Made by a program: the position numbers and the translations under genes. A DNA stretch of 40,801 bases from Parabacteroides distasonis. GTDB taxonomy: Bacteria; Bacteroidota; Bacteroidia; Bacteroidales; Tannerellaceae. The notes under the pieces are model-generated. The model worked only from the letters and a program-made list of their open reading frames with translations. It was not told where the DNA came from and made no database searches. Positions 32,808-40,297 of the stretch are shown piece by piece. Numbering within the stretch: the first letter of the stretch is position 1; each line of letters begins with the position of its first letter. The stretch covers positions 1-40,801 of the forward strand of contig SUXM01000024.1 in NCBI GenBank assembly GCA_015060925.1, given 5' to 3'.

Positions 32808-35114
32808 ATGGAACAGAAAAAAGGAAGATTCCTAATTGGGTTGATTGTTGGAATAACTTTGATGTTTATAATTGGAAAGTGTCAATGTTTGATAGGTCGA
32901 GAACAAGCTGAATCGAAAGAGTGGGTGGATTATGTGAATCCGTACATGGGGAATATCAGCCATTTGTTGGTGCCAACCTATCCGACTGTCCATCTTCCCA
33001 ATAGTATGTTGCGTGTATATCCCGAACGTGCAGACTATACAGGTGATCGGTTGTTCGGTCTTCCTCTTATTGTAACCAGCCATCGGGGTAGTTCTGCTTT
33101 TAATTTGAGTCCTTATCAAGGGACAGAGGAGGGGATGAGGGCGGTTATGGAATATAGTTATGACCATGAAAAGACAGTACCTTATCGTTACCAAGTCTAT
33201 TTAGATCAGGCTCAGATAGAGGTTGATTATGCACCTTCTCATCAGAGTGCTCTTTATCGGTTAATTTTTGAAAAAGATGAACCGGCATATCTGATTTTTA
33301 ATAGTCGCAATGGTGCTTTGAAATGGGAGAATGGCGCATTGAGTGGTTTCCAATATGTGGATAAGAAGACGAAGGTTTATCTTTATGCTGAAGTTGATCA
33401 TCCATTGGAGAAATGGGGCGTTTTGATGGATAGTACCTTACTGTATGACCGTTTGTCCATAGAAGGAAAGAATGCTGCATTGGTTTTAGGTTTCGGAAAG
33501 CAGAAGGAGTTGGCTGTCCGTTATGGAGTTTCTTTTATTAGTACGGAACAAGCTCAAAAGAACTTGTATAGGGAAATATCTGCATATAATGTGGATGCTA
33601 TAGCTCAAATTGGACGTAATGCTTGGAATGATGCATTAGGGAAAATTCAGGTAGAAGGGGGAAGTGAAACGGACAAGGTAGTCTTTTATACCTCTTTGTA
33701 TCGTTGTTATGAGCGACCGGTTTGCTTGAGTGAAGAGGGACGGTATTATAGTGCGTTTGATGGTAAGGTTCATGTTGATAATGGACGTCCTTTTTATACG
33801 GATGATTGGATTTGGGATACCTACCGAGCTACTCATCCCTTGCGTGTGCTGATTGATAGTGAACGGGAGAGTGATATTATCCATTCTTATCTTTTGATGG
33901 CAGAACAGATGGGTTCTAATTGGATGCCCACTTTCCCGGAAGTAACAGGAGATTCCCGGCGGATGAACTCTAATCATGCTGTTGCTACGGTTATTGATGC
34001 TTGGAAAAAAGGGATTAGAGGTTTTGATTTGGAAAGAGCTTACCAAGCTGCAAAAGCAGCCATTGAGGAAAAGACTTTGATTCCTTGGTCGGCTGTCCCG
34101 GCCGGGTGGTTGGATGATTTCTATAAAGAAAATGGATATATTCCAGCTTTAAAACCAGAAGAAGAGGAAACAGTCCCTCATGTTTCAAAATGGGAAAAAC
34201 GGCAGCCGGTAGCTGTTACATTAGGTACAGCTTATGATCAATGGTGTTTGGCACAAATTGCAGCAGAGTTGGGAAAGAAGGAGGAGGCTGACTACTATCT
34301 TCGTCAATCCTATAATTATCGCCATCTTTTCAATCCGACAACCCGATTCTTTCATCCCAAAGATAAAGAGGGGCAATTCATTGAAGGGGTAGATTATCGT
34401 TATTCAGGAGGTCTGGGTGCACGTGATTATTATGATGAAAACAATGGGTATATCTATCGCTGGGATGTACAACATAATATCGCAGACTTGATTCGTTTGT
34501 TAGGTGGAAAAGATACTTTTATAGCAGCACTTGACTCCATGTTTAATACGCCTTTGGGCATGGCTAAATGGAACTTTTATTCTTTTTTGCCTGACCATAC
34601 AGGAAATGTGGGAATGTTCTCAATGGCAAATGAACCAAGTCTGCATATACCTTATCTTTATAATTATGCAGGACAGCCTTGGATGACACAGAAACGTATC
34701 CGTTCTTTATTGAACCAATGGTTTCGTAATGATTTGATGGGTATGCCTGGAGATGAAGATGGAGGAGGTATGTCTGCTTTTGTCGTTTTCAGTATGATGG
34801 GTTTTTATCCTGTGACTCCTGGCTCTCCAACTTATAATATCGGAAGTCCGGTATTTTCCCATATAAAAATAGATATGGGAAATGACAATGTCTTTGAAAT
34901 AGTGGCGGATGGAGTTTCAGATAGGAATAAATATATCCAATCTGCTCAATTGAATGGCGCGTCCTTAAACCAACCTTGGTTTACTCATGAACAGATTGTT
35001 TCGGGAGGATTGTTAAAAGTAAAAATGGGAGCAAAGGCCAATAAGGAATGGGGTATCTCTAATCCTCCACCATCTGAAGCTCCTTGGAGGGATGATTTGA
35101 ATTTGGAAAAATAA
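32808..35114 (+). CDS. GH92 alpha-mannosidase, membrane-anchored (second of a pair)
   Basis: A 768-residue GH92 member whose N-terminus (RFLIGLIVGITLMFIIGKCQC) is a membrane anchor or uncleaved signal without a standard lipobox. The family start is YVNPYMGNISHLLVPTYPTVHLP, shorter in the loop than its neighbour. The proposed general acid is Glu544 in ENNGYIYRW. The GNEP region reads ANEPSLH, and the base region is GDEDGGGMSAF with Asp649/Asp651. The active-site neighbours therefore differ from both other GH92 proteins here, implying a different specificity, which suits stepwise trimming of one glycan by the pair. Confidence 0.9.
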   Translation: MEQKKGRFLIGLIVGITLMFIIGKCQCLIGREQAESKEWVDYVNPYMGNISHLLVPTYPTVHLPNSMLRVYPERADYTGDRLFGLPLIVTSHRGSSAFNLSPYQGTEEGMRAVMEYSYDHEKTVPYRYQVYLDQAQIEVDYAPSHQSALYRLIFEKDEPAYLIFNSRNGALKWENGALSGFQYVDKKTKVYLYAEVDHPLEKWGVLMDSTLLYDRLSIEGKNAALVLGFGKQKELAVRYGVSFISTEQAQKNLYREISAYNVDAIAQIGRNAWNDALGKIQVEGGSETDKVVFYTSLYRCYERPVCLSEEGRYYSAFDGKVHVDNGRPFYTDDWIWDTYRATHPLRVLIDSERESDIIHSYLLMAEQMGSNWMPTFPEVTGDSRRMNSNHAVATVIDAWKKGIRGFDLERAYQAAKAAIEEKTLIPWSAVPAGWLDDFYKENGYIPALKPEEEETVPHVSKWEKRQPVAVTLGTAYDQWCLAQIAAELGKKEEADYYLRQSYNYRHLFNPTTRFFHPKDKEGQFIEGVDYRYSGGLGARDYYDENNGYIYRWDVQHNIADLIRLLGGKDTFIAALDSMFNTPLGMAKWNFYSFLPDHTGNVGMFSMANEPSLHIPYLYNYAGQPWMTQKRIRSLLNQWFRNDLMGMPGDEDGGGMSAFVVFSMMGFYPVTPGSPTYNIGSPVFSHIKIDMGNDNVFEIVADGVSDRNKYIQSAQLNGASLNQPWFTHEQIVSGGLLKVKMGAKANKEWGISNPPPSEAPWRDDLNLEK

Positions 35115-35117
35115 TTT

Positions 35118-35125
35118 TATTTTTG
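35118..35125 (+). promoter_or_regulatory. Putative -7 box for the UpxY-type gene
   Basis: TATTTTTG lies 4 bases after the GH92 stop and 23 bases before the ATG at 35149, suggesting separate transcription. Confidence 0.45.
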
Positions 35126-35148
35126 TACGAAAGAAAAAGACCGTTTAG

Positions 35149-35649
35149 ATGGCTCAATGTTTCGGACAAATAAAGAATTGGTATGTGCTCTATACGAATC
35201 CACGGGCTGAGAAGCAGGTTTTGAATCGTATGGAGGCAAGAGGGGTGACCTGTTGGTTACCCCTTCACCGTTCTCCTCGTGTATGGTCAGACCGAGTGAA
35301 AGTGGTGGAGGTTCCATTGTTTAACTCCTATCTGTTTGTTTATTGTGCCGAGTCTGAATTAAGGGATTTGCTTCGGGTATATGGAGTCGTACGGATAGTT
35401 TATTACAATGGTAAGCCGGCTGTTGTACGTCAAACTGAGATTGATGCCATCAAAGATTTCTTGGAACAAGCTGCTGACCGGGTGTTATGTCCGGGAGAAG
35501 AGGTGGAAATTTTATGTGGTGCGATGAAACATGTTTCCGGAAAAGTGAAGAAGATAAAGAAACATTATCTGATACTTTATATAGAACCATTAGGAGCTAC
35601 GGTTTGTGTTAAGTTAGATGAGGTCGCTAAAGTGAGCCGATTAAAATAA
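35149..35649 (+). CDS. UpxY-type transcription antiterminator (NusG paralogue)
   Basis: A 166-residue protein with an N-terminal NGN domain (WYVLYTNPRAEKQVLNRMEARGV, then PLFNSYLFVYC) and a C-terminal KOW domain (about 118-160: EVEILCGAMKHVSGKVKKIKK). UpxY proteins ride on RNA polymerase and allow it to pass through the leaders of capsular polysaccharide operons in Bacteroides. Such genes are normally first in a glycan-synthesis locus. Here the next gene is a DUF456 membrane protein followed by opposing genes, so the target is unclear. It may act in trans, or be the remnant of a lost locus. Confidence 0.88.
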   Translation: MAQCFGQIKNWYVLYTNPRAEKQVLNRMEARGVTCWLPLHRSPRVWSDRVKVVEVPLFNSYLFVYCAESELRDLLRVYGVVRIVYYNGKPAVVRQTEIDAIKDFLEQAADRVLCPGEEVEILCGAMKHVSGKVKKIKKHYLILYIEPLGATVCVKLDEVAKVSRLK

Positions 35650-35655
35650 AGAGTG

Positions 35656-36132
35656 ATGGATATTATACTGATTATTTTGGGGATAGTTTGTCTGTTACTG
35701 GGAATGGTAGGATGTTTTTTACCTGTATTGCCAGGGCCTCCATTATCCTATTTGGGATTGTTGTTGTTGCATTGGACGGAACAAATCCATTTTTCAACGA
35801 CCAGTTTACTAATATGGCTTCTGTTGGTGATTGTTGTACAGATACTGGATTATATCAGTCCGGTATTGGGTACGAAATACGCTGGAGGAAGTAAATGGGG
35901 AAATAGGGGATGTATCATTGGCACAGTAGCAGGGTTATTTGTCTTTCCACCCTGGGGTATATTGATAGGCCCTTTTGTTGGAGCTGTAATTGGTGAGTTG
36001 ATAAGTGGAAAACAATCGGTAGATGCAGTTCAAGCCGGTTTGGGCGCCTTTTTAGGTTTTCTGTTTAGTGTAGTAGCAAAAGAGTCTCTTTGTGGTTACT
36101 TCCTTTATTGTTTTGTAGTTGCATTCATTTAA
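35656..36132 (+). CDS. DUF456 family membrane protein
   Basis: A 158-residue membrane protein with four to five hydrophobic helices and the family's loop motifs PVLPGPPLSYLGLLLL and DYISPVLGTKYAGGSKWG, followed by GxxxG-rich helices (IGTVAGLFVFPPWGILIGPFVGAVIGE). The function of DUF456 is not established; glycine-zipper-like helices suggest oligomers. The ATG at 35656 (MDIILI) is preferred over the in-frame GTG at 35653. It starts 6 bases after the UpxY-type gene, so the two are co-transcribed. The 3' end overlaps the opposing gene by 8 bases. Confidence 0.85.
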   Translation: MDIILIILGIVCLLLGMVGCFLPVLPGPPLSYLGLLLLHWTEQIHFSTTSLLIWLLLVIVVQILDYISPVLGTKYAGGSKWGNRGCIIGTVAGLFVFPPWGILIGPFVGAVIGELISGKQSVDAVQAGLGAFLGFLFSVVAKESLCGYFLYCFVVAFI

Positions 36133-37030
36133 TAGGTTGTTGGGAAGTTAAACAACCGCTATAAAATACCTGTTCCTCTTCAATCGTTGTTTGGTTGGAT
36201 ATTATAATAGATGGGAATCGTTGGTGTATGCGAAGAGCCAATGTGTCACCAATCTGAATGTATATACTGTCGGATACTGGATGATGAGGGATACTTCCTG
36301 AATAACAAAGATGGTTCTCGTTGGTAAATAAATCGGCTCCTAACCAACAGTTTTGAATACGCCAATTTGTTGAGTCATTTAAGGATATATGCAAATCAAG
36401 ACTATCTGCCGGAAAAAGAAGGTTCAGTGGTGCATGTTGATCCAGATTTTGTAAAAGTTTTTTTTGTTCGTGTAATTTTTGTTTCTCCATACGGAATTGA
36501 AGACTTGCCACTTGCTCCAATAACTTCTGGCTGTAGCTGGCTACCCAAATACCATGGGCGTGATAACAACCAAAGAAATTGTTTTCAGCATCAGGGTAAT
36601 AGGTGAATGTTTGTCCATGCATTGTTTGTTTTTGTGGTGCAAAAGAATGAAACCGTTTTTGTAAAGTCTCTTTAATGATTTCTGAAACCTCTTTATCTCC
36701 AGCTTGTACATAGAAGATGACTCCTTGTGGATGAAAGGAAATTTGTGCAGCTTCTAATGTCGGATGTCTTTGGATGATATCCAAATAGATGGTTGGAACA
36801 ACTGAGGCAAACAATGTATGTTCTATCGGTTGTGATAAGATGTATTTGGAAAAAGAGGAGGGTTGATTAATTCTTAAGATAGCATGCGGAGATGGTGCGA
36901 TTAAAGAAAAGAGATCAGCCTGTACAGTCTCTTTTCTCTCTTTAAGATTATCCCAAAAGAATCCTACTGCCATTAATGTAAAGAGAGCAACAATGAGAAA
37001 GGTAATAATTTCTCGCATGCCTGTTTTCAT
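36125..37030 (-). CDS. Membrane-anchored hypothetical protein
   Basis: A 301-residue protein with one N-terminal membrane helix (about 9-25, FLIVALFTLMAVGFFW) and a soluble outer part of mixed strands and helices. I do not recognise the family. Visible blocks are APSPHAILRINQPSSFSKYIL, SFHPQGVIFYVQAG and the glycine/histidine patch NFFGCYHAHGIWVASYSQKLLEQV. The C-terminal half has short strands, for example LHISLNDSTNWRIQNCWLG. The shape resembles Bacteroidetes periplasmic proteins with repeated DUF3352-like modules, but this is weak. It follows nth after 4 bases on the same strand, so they are co-transcribed. Confidence 0.7.
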   Translation of the reverse strand: MKTGMREIITFLIVALFTLMAVGFFWDNLKERKETVQADLFSLIAPSPHAILRINQPSSFSKYILSQPIEHTLFASVVPTIYLDIIQRHPTLEAAQISFHPQGVIFYVQAGDKEVSEIIKETLQKRFHSFAPQKQTMHGQTFTYYPDAENNFFGCYHAHGIWVASYSQKLLEQVASLQFRMEKQKLHEQKKLLQNLDQHAPLNLLFPADSLDLHISLNDSTNWRIQNCWLGADLFTNENHLCYSGSIPHHPVSDSIYIQIGDTLALRIHQRFPSIIISNQTTIEEEQVFYSGCLTSQQPIK

Positions 37031-37034
37031 ATCG

Positions 37035-37679
37035 TTAGTCTTTTTGTGGACTTATAAAATAATTGCACCAGGGTTTCAGACCACATTGTTCACATTTAGG
37101 CTTACGAGCCATGCAGGTATATCGGCCGTGCAGAATTAACCAATGATGAGCAATGGATAGATATTTTTCCGGAATGTGTTTAACTAACTCCTTTTCTGTT
37201 TCAAGAGGAGTCTTACTATTGTTGGTTAGTCCGATACGATTGGCTACCCGGAAGACATGTGTGTCAACAGCCATCGCAGGTTTGTTATATACAACAGAAG
37301 CTATTACATTCGCAGTTTTACGTCCAACACCGGGTAACTTTTGTAATTCATCAATGCCAGAAGGTACTACTCCATCAAATTCTTTAAGGAGCATTTGAGC
37401 CATACCTACTAAATGTTTTGATTTGTTGTTGGGATAGGAAATACTTCGGATATACTCAAAAATGACTTCAGGTGTTGATGCTGCCATTACTTCCGGAGTA
37501 GGAAAATCTTTGAAAAGGGCAGGTGTTATCATGTTCACCCGTTTGTCCGTACATTGAGCAGAAAGGATTACTGCGATAAGGAGTTGGAATGGATTTTCAT
37601 AATGCAGTTCGGTTTCCGCTACCGGCATATTTGTGATAAACCAGTTCAAAACACCTTTATATCGTTCTTTTTTCTGCAT
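37035..37679 (-). CDS. nth: Endonuclease III
   Basis: A DNA glycosylase/AP lyase that removes oxidised pyrimidines in base excision repair. The 214 residues have the helix-hairpin-helix LQKLPGVGRKTANV with catalytic Lys121, and Asp139 in AVDTHVFR. The C-terminal [4Fe-4S] ligands fit C-x6-C-x2-C-x5-C (CMARKPKCEQCGLKPWC). All match the E. coli layout (Lys120, Asp138) with offset 1. It lies after pheS on the same strand, separated by a 37708-37734 hairpin. Confidence 0.96.
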   Translation of the reverse strand: MQKKERYKGVLNWFITNMPVAETELHYENPFQLLIAVILSAQCTDKRVNMITPALFKDFPTPEVMAASTPEVIFEYIRSISYPNNKSKHLVGMAQMLLKEFDGVVPSGIDELQKLPGVGRKTANVIASVVYNKPAMAVDTHVFRVANRIGLTNNSKTPLETEKELVKHIPEKYLSIAHHWLILHGRYTCMARKPKCEQCGLKPWCNYFISPQKD

Positions 37680-37707
37680 ATTCTTTATGAGATAGCCTTG
37701 TGTGTGT

Positions 37708-37734
37708 TTCCCCAGGCTGGTTAGACCTGGGGAA
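37708..37734. other. Strong stem-loop without a T-run between pheS and nth
   Basis: Nine-base perfect arms TTCCCCAGG (37708-37716) and CCTGGGGAA (37726-37734) around a 9-base loop. No T-run follows on either strand, so it is not a standard terminator; it might be an RNA-processing or stability element. Confidence 0.6.
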
Positions 37735-37759
37735 GATGGTAAATGATTAGGCTCTCAAT

Positions 37760-38779
37760 TTAATTGGCTGATTCGAACTCACGTAAGAATCGAACATCAT
37801 TCTCTGAAAACATACGTAAGTCCTTAACTTGATATTTTAAATTGGTTATACGTTCGATACCCATACCCAAAGCATAACCTGAATAGATTTTACTATCTAT
37901 ACCGCAGTTTTCTAAAACATTCGGGTCTACCATACCACAACCCAAAATTTCTACCCAACCGGTACCTTTACAGAATGGGCAACCTTTACCTCCACAGATA
38001 TTACATGAAATATCCATTTCGGCAGAAGGTTCAGTAAATGGGAAATAGGATGGACGTAAGCGGATTTTTGTATCTGCACTAAACATCTCTTTTGCAAAGA
38101 ATAACAAAGCCTGTTTCAAATCGGCAAAAGAAACATTCTTGTCCACGTACAATGCTTCTACTTGATGGAAGAAACAATGTGCACGGTAAGAGATAGCTTC
38201 ATTACGGTAAACACGTCCCGGACAGATAATGCGGATAGGTGGTTCTTGTTTTTCCATCACACGAGTCTGAACGGAAGAGGTATGTGTACGAAGTAATACG
38301 TCTGGATTGTGTTGGATAAAGAAAGTGTCCTGCATATCACGAGCCGGATGGTCTTCTGCAAAATTTAAAGAAGAAAACACATGCCAGTCATCTTCTATCT
38401 CCGGACCTTCAGCAATGCTGAAGCCTAAACGACCGAAAATATCACAGATCTCTTTCTTTACAAGTGAAAGCGGATGGCGGGTTCCTAACTCAATCGGATA
38501 GGCTGTACGTGTCAAATCAATATCATCGTTGATAGTTTGTACATTGTCAAAGTTCGCTTTCAGTTCGTTTATTTTATTCTGAGTAGCCTCTTTCAACTTA
38601 TTTAAGTACTGGCCTACTTCACGCTTTTGTTCGGCAGGGACATTTCGGAAGTCATTCATCAAAAGAGAAATTGCCCCTTTTTTACTTAAATATTTGATGC
38701 GTAATGCTTCCAATTCCTCTGCATTAGCAGCTGTAAGAGTCTCTACTTCTTTAAGAAGTTCGTTTATTTTGTTGATCAT
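37760..38779 (-). CDS. pheS: Phenylalanine--tRNA ligase alpha subunit
   Basis: The catalytic subunit of the alpha2-beta2 PheRS that charges tRNA-Phe. The 339 residues have an N-terminal coiled coil for tRNA (about 1-90), then class II aaRS blocks (RHPLSLVKKEICDIFGRLGF and GPEIEDDWHVFSSLNF). An RTHTSSVQTR motif, GRVYRNE (motif 2) and the C-terminal GMGIERITNLKYQVKDLR (motif 3) follow. It includes the four-cysteine insert CNICGGKGCPFC before GWVEILGCGMV. The beta-subunit gene is elsewhere, as is common in this phylum. Confidence 0.97.
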   Translation of the reverse strand: MINKINELLKEVETLTAANAEELEALRIKYLSKKGAISLLMNDFRNVPAEQKREVGQYLNKLKEATQNKINELKANFDNVQTINDDIDLTRTAYPIELGTRHPLSLVKKEICDIFGRLGFSIAEGPEIEDDWHVFSSLNFAEDHPARDMQDTFFIQHNPDVLLRTHTSSVQTRVMEKQEPPIRIICPGRVYRNEAISYRAHCFFHQVEALYVDKNVSFADLKQALLFFAKEMFSADTKIRLRPSYFPFTEPSAEMDISCNICGGKGCPFCKGTGWVEILGCGMVDPNVLENCGIDSKIYSGYALGMGIERITNLKYQVKDLRMFSENDVRFLREFESAN

Positions 38780-38805
38780 TCCTAATCATTTTTTATTTCA
38801 ACGTG

Positions 38806-38813
38806 CAAAGGTA
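38806..38813 (-). promoter_or_regulatory. Putative -7 box for pheS
   Basis: TACCTTTG on the minus strand, 26 bases before the ATG. A TTG on the minus strand at 38834-38836 is at the right distance for a -33 element. Confidence 0.55.
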
Positions 38814-38907
38814 GTCCTTTCTTTTGGATGCTACAACTGATTTAGTTTCCTTTTTTTGTTTTTTCTTATATTTATGATAGGATTATCTCCTATTTAAACA
38901 TTTTACC

Positions 38908-38915
38908 TACCTTTG
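38908..38915 (+). promoter_or_regulatory. Putative -7 box for panB
   Basis: TACCTTTG on the plus strand, 27 bases before the panB ATG. The 163-base divergent region is T-rich between the two boxes. Confidence 0.55.
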
Positions 38916-38942
38916 TCCCCGTATTAATAAATATATACGAAT

Positions 38943-39770
38943 ATGTCAGTTGCAAAAAGAGATTTAGAGGATACAAGAAAAGTGACGACACATCGCTTGA
39001 TAGAGATGAAACAACGTGGTGAAAAGATTTCCATGTTGACTGCTTATGATTATTCTATGGCTCAGTTGATCGATCAAGCTGGTATGGATGTGATTTTGGT
39101 TGGAGATTCGGCCTCTAATGTGATGGCTGGAAATGTTACGACTTTGCCTATTACGTTGGATCAGATGATCTACCATGGCAAATCGGTTATGAAAGCTGTA
39201 AAACGTGCATTAGTAGTGGTGGACTTGCCTTTCGGTACTTATCAAGGGAATTCAAAAGAGGCATTGGCTTCGGCTATTCGTGTTATGAAAGAGACGCATG
39301 CCGATTGTATTAAGTTGGAAGGAGGATCTGAAATACGTGAATCAATAGAACGTATTCTTTGTGCCGGTATTCCTGTTATGGGGCACTTAGGATTGACTCC
39401 TCAATCTATTAATAAATTTGGAACTTATACGGTTCGTGCACGTGAAGAAGCAGAAGCTCAGAAGTTGATAGAAGATGCTCATTTGTTGGAGTCAATAGGT
39501 TGTTTCGCTATTGTATTGGAAAAGATTCCGGCGGCTTTGGCTGCACGTGTTGCTTCTGAACTTACAATTCCGATTATCGGTATTGGTGCCGGAGGAGGTG
39601 TAGATGGCCAAGTCTTGGTAATGCATGATATGTTAGGTATCAATAAAGGTTTTTCTCCTCGATTCTTGCGCCGTTATGCCAACTTGGCTGAAGATATTAC
39701 TCGGGCTGTTCAGAGTTATATTGAAGATGTGAAAACGCAAGATTTCCCGAACGAAAAGGAACAGTATTAA
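38943..39770 (+). CDS. panB: 3-methyl-2-oxobutanoate hydroxymethyltransferase
   Basis: PanB adds a hydroxymethyl group from methylene-tetrahydrofolate to 2-oxoisovalerate, making ketopantoate, the first committed step to pantothenate and CoA. The 275 residues form a TIM barrel. The metal ligands are Asp55 (VGDSASNV), Asp94 (VVDLPFG) and Glu126 (IKLEGG), and Glu193 (VLEKIP) is at the position of the catalytic acid; GHLGLTPQS and [14 protein letters not shown] are also there. panC and panD are not in the window. It is transcribed away from pheS and ends at a repeat-type terminator. Confidence 0.96.
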   Translation: MSVAKRDLEDTRKVTTHRLIEMKQRGEKISMLTAYDYSMAQLIDQAGMDVILVGDSASNVMAGNVTTLPITLDQMIYHGKSVMKAVKRALVVVDLPFGTYQGNSKEALASAIRVMKETHADCIKLEGGSEIRESIERILCAGIPVMGHLGLTPQSINKFGTYTVRAREEAEAQKLIEDAHLLESIGCFAIVLEKIPAALAARVASELTIPIIGIGAGGGVDGQVLVMHDMLGINKGFSPRFLRRYANLAEDITRAVQSYIEDVKTQDFPNEKEQY

Positions 39771-39790
39771 AGAATAGACCTATCCTGATA

Positions 39791-39854
39791 TTACCTCGGA
39801 CTTAAATTGAATTACCTCGGATGTAAATTCAACTTACGTCCGAGGTATTTTTTT
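39791..39854 (+). terminator. Terminator after panB, CCTCGGATGTA repeat with duplicated left arm
   Basis: The main stem is 39813-39826 (TACCTCGGATGTAA) with 39834-39847 (TTACGTCCGAGGTA), one T-G pair and a 7-base loop, followed by T-run. A second copy of the left arm, TTACCTCGGACTTAA, lies just upstream from 39791, so two left arms could compete for one right arm. Confidence 0.8.
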
Positions 39855-40155
39855 TGTAGTTTATGGCAGTTTTTAAAACTCTAAAACTACTTTAATATGA
39901 AAGGAACAGGCTTGAAAGAGGGATTTATTACATATATCTCTTAATTACACCTGTTATCTGAAGCCCTTTTTGAGTGGCAGTAAAAGCGGCCGTTCGGCTT
40001 ACTTGGAATACCGTGAGGCATTGGTTCGTTTCAATCGTAATTTAGGCGGTTGAAAGGTAGTCCTGGAATCCGTAGCGATGTGACCTCCTATTCGACTGGG
40101 AACTGATCGGTCGTCTATTGTAATAGATTAATTTAATATGGTTATAAATTAGTTA
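39855..40155 (+). other. Gene-poor stretch with degenerate coding traces
   Basis: About 300 bases with no convincing gene. A 15-codon frame starts at ATG 39897. Another frame, open from 39916 to a TGA at 40051-40053, has protein-like sequence in its second half (residues such as RSAYLEYREALVRF) with GC-richer codons. A different frame after it reads GIRSDVTSYSTGN before stopping. The pattern suggests the eroded end of a lost gene, of a family I cannot name. No tRNA, att site or IS end was found. Confidence 0.45.
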
Positions 40156-40191
40156 CAGCGTCCTTCGTAAAGAGGGACGCTGTTTTTTTTT
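40156..40191 (+). terminator. Intrinsic terminator before the Rpn gene
   Basis: Arms CAGCGTCC (40156-40163) and GGACGCTG (40175-40182) with an 11-base loop, followed by nine Ts. No intact gene lies directly upstream, so it may have ended the lost gene traced in 39855-40155. Confidence 0.85.
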
Positions 40192-40297
40192 ATGTCTGAA
40201 GAATGCTTTTCTAATAATTTTTCTTTTCTTTGTATGAACCAATCGTGGAACGAATCTTGGTTGGTCTTAATGTGTTATAACTAAAATCCTAAAAGCT

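Noticed and set aside
39855..40297. A tRNA gene, attachment site or IS remnant in the gap before the Rpn gene
   Set aside because: No cloverleaf, no CCA end, no flanking direct repeats and no terminal inverted repeats could be found by eye.
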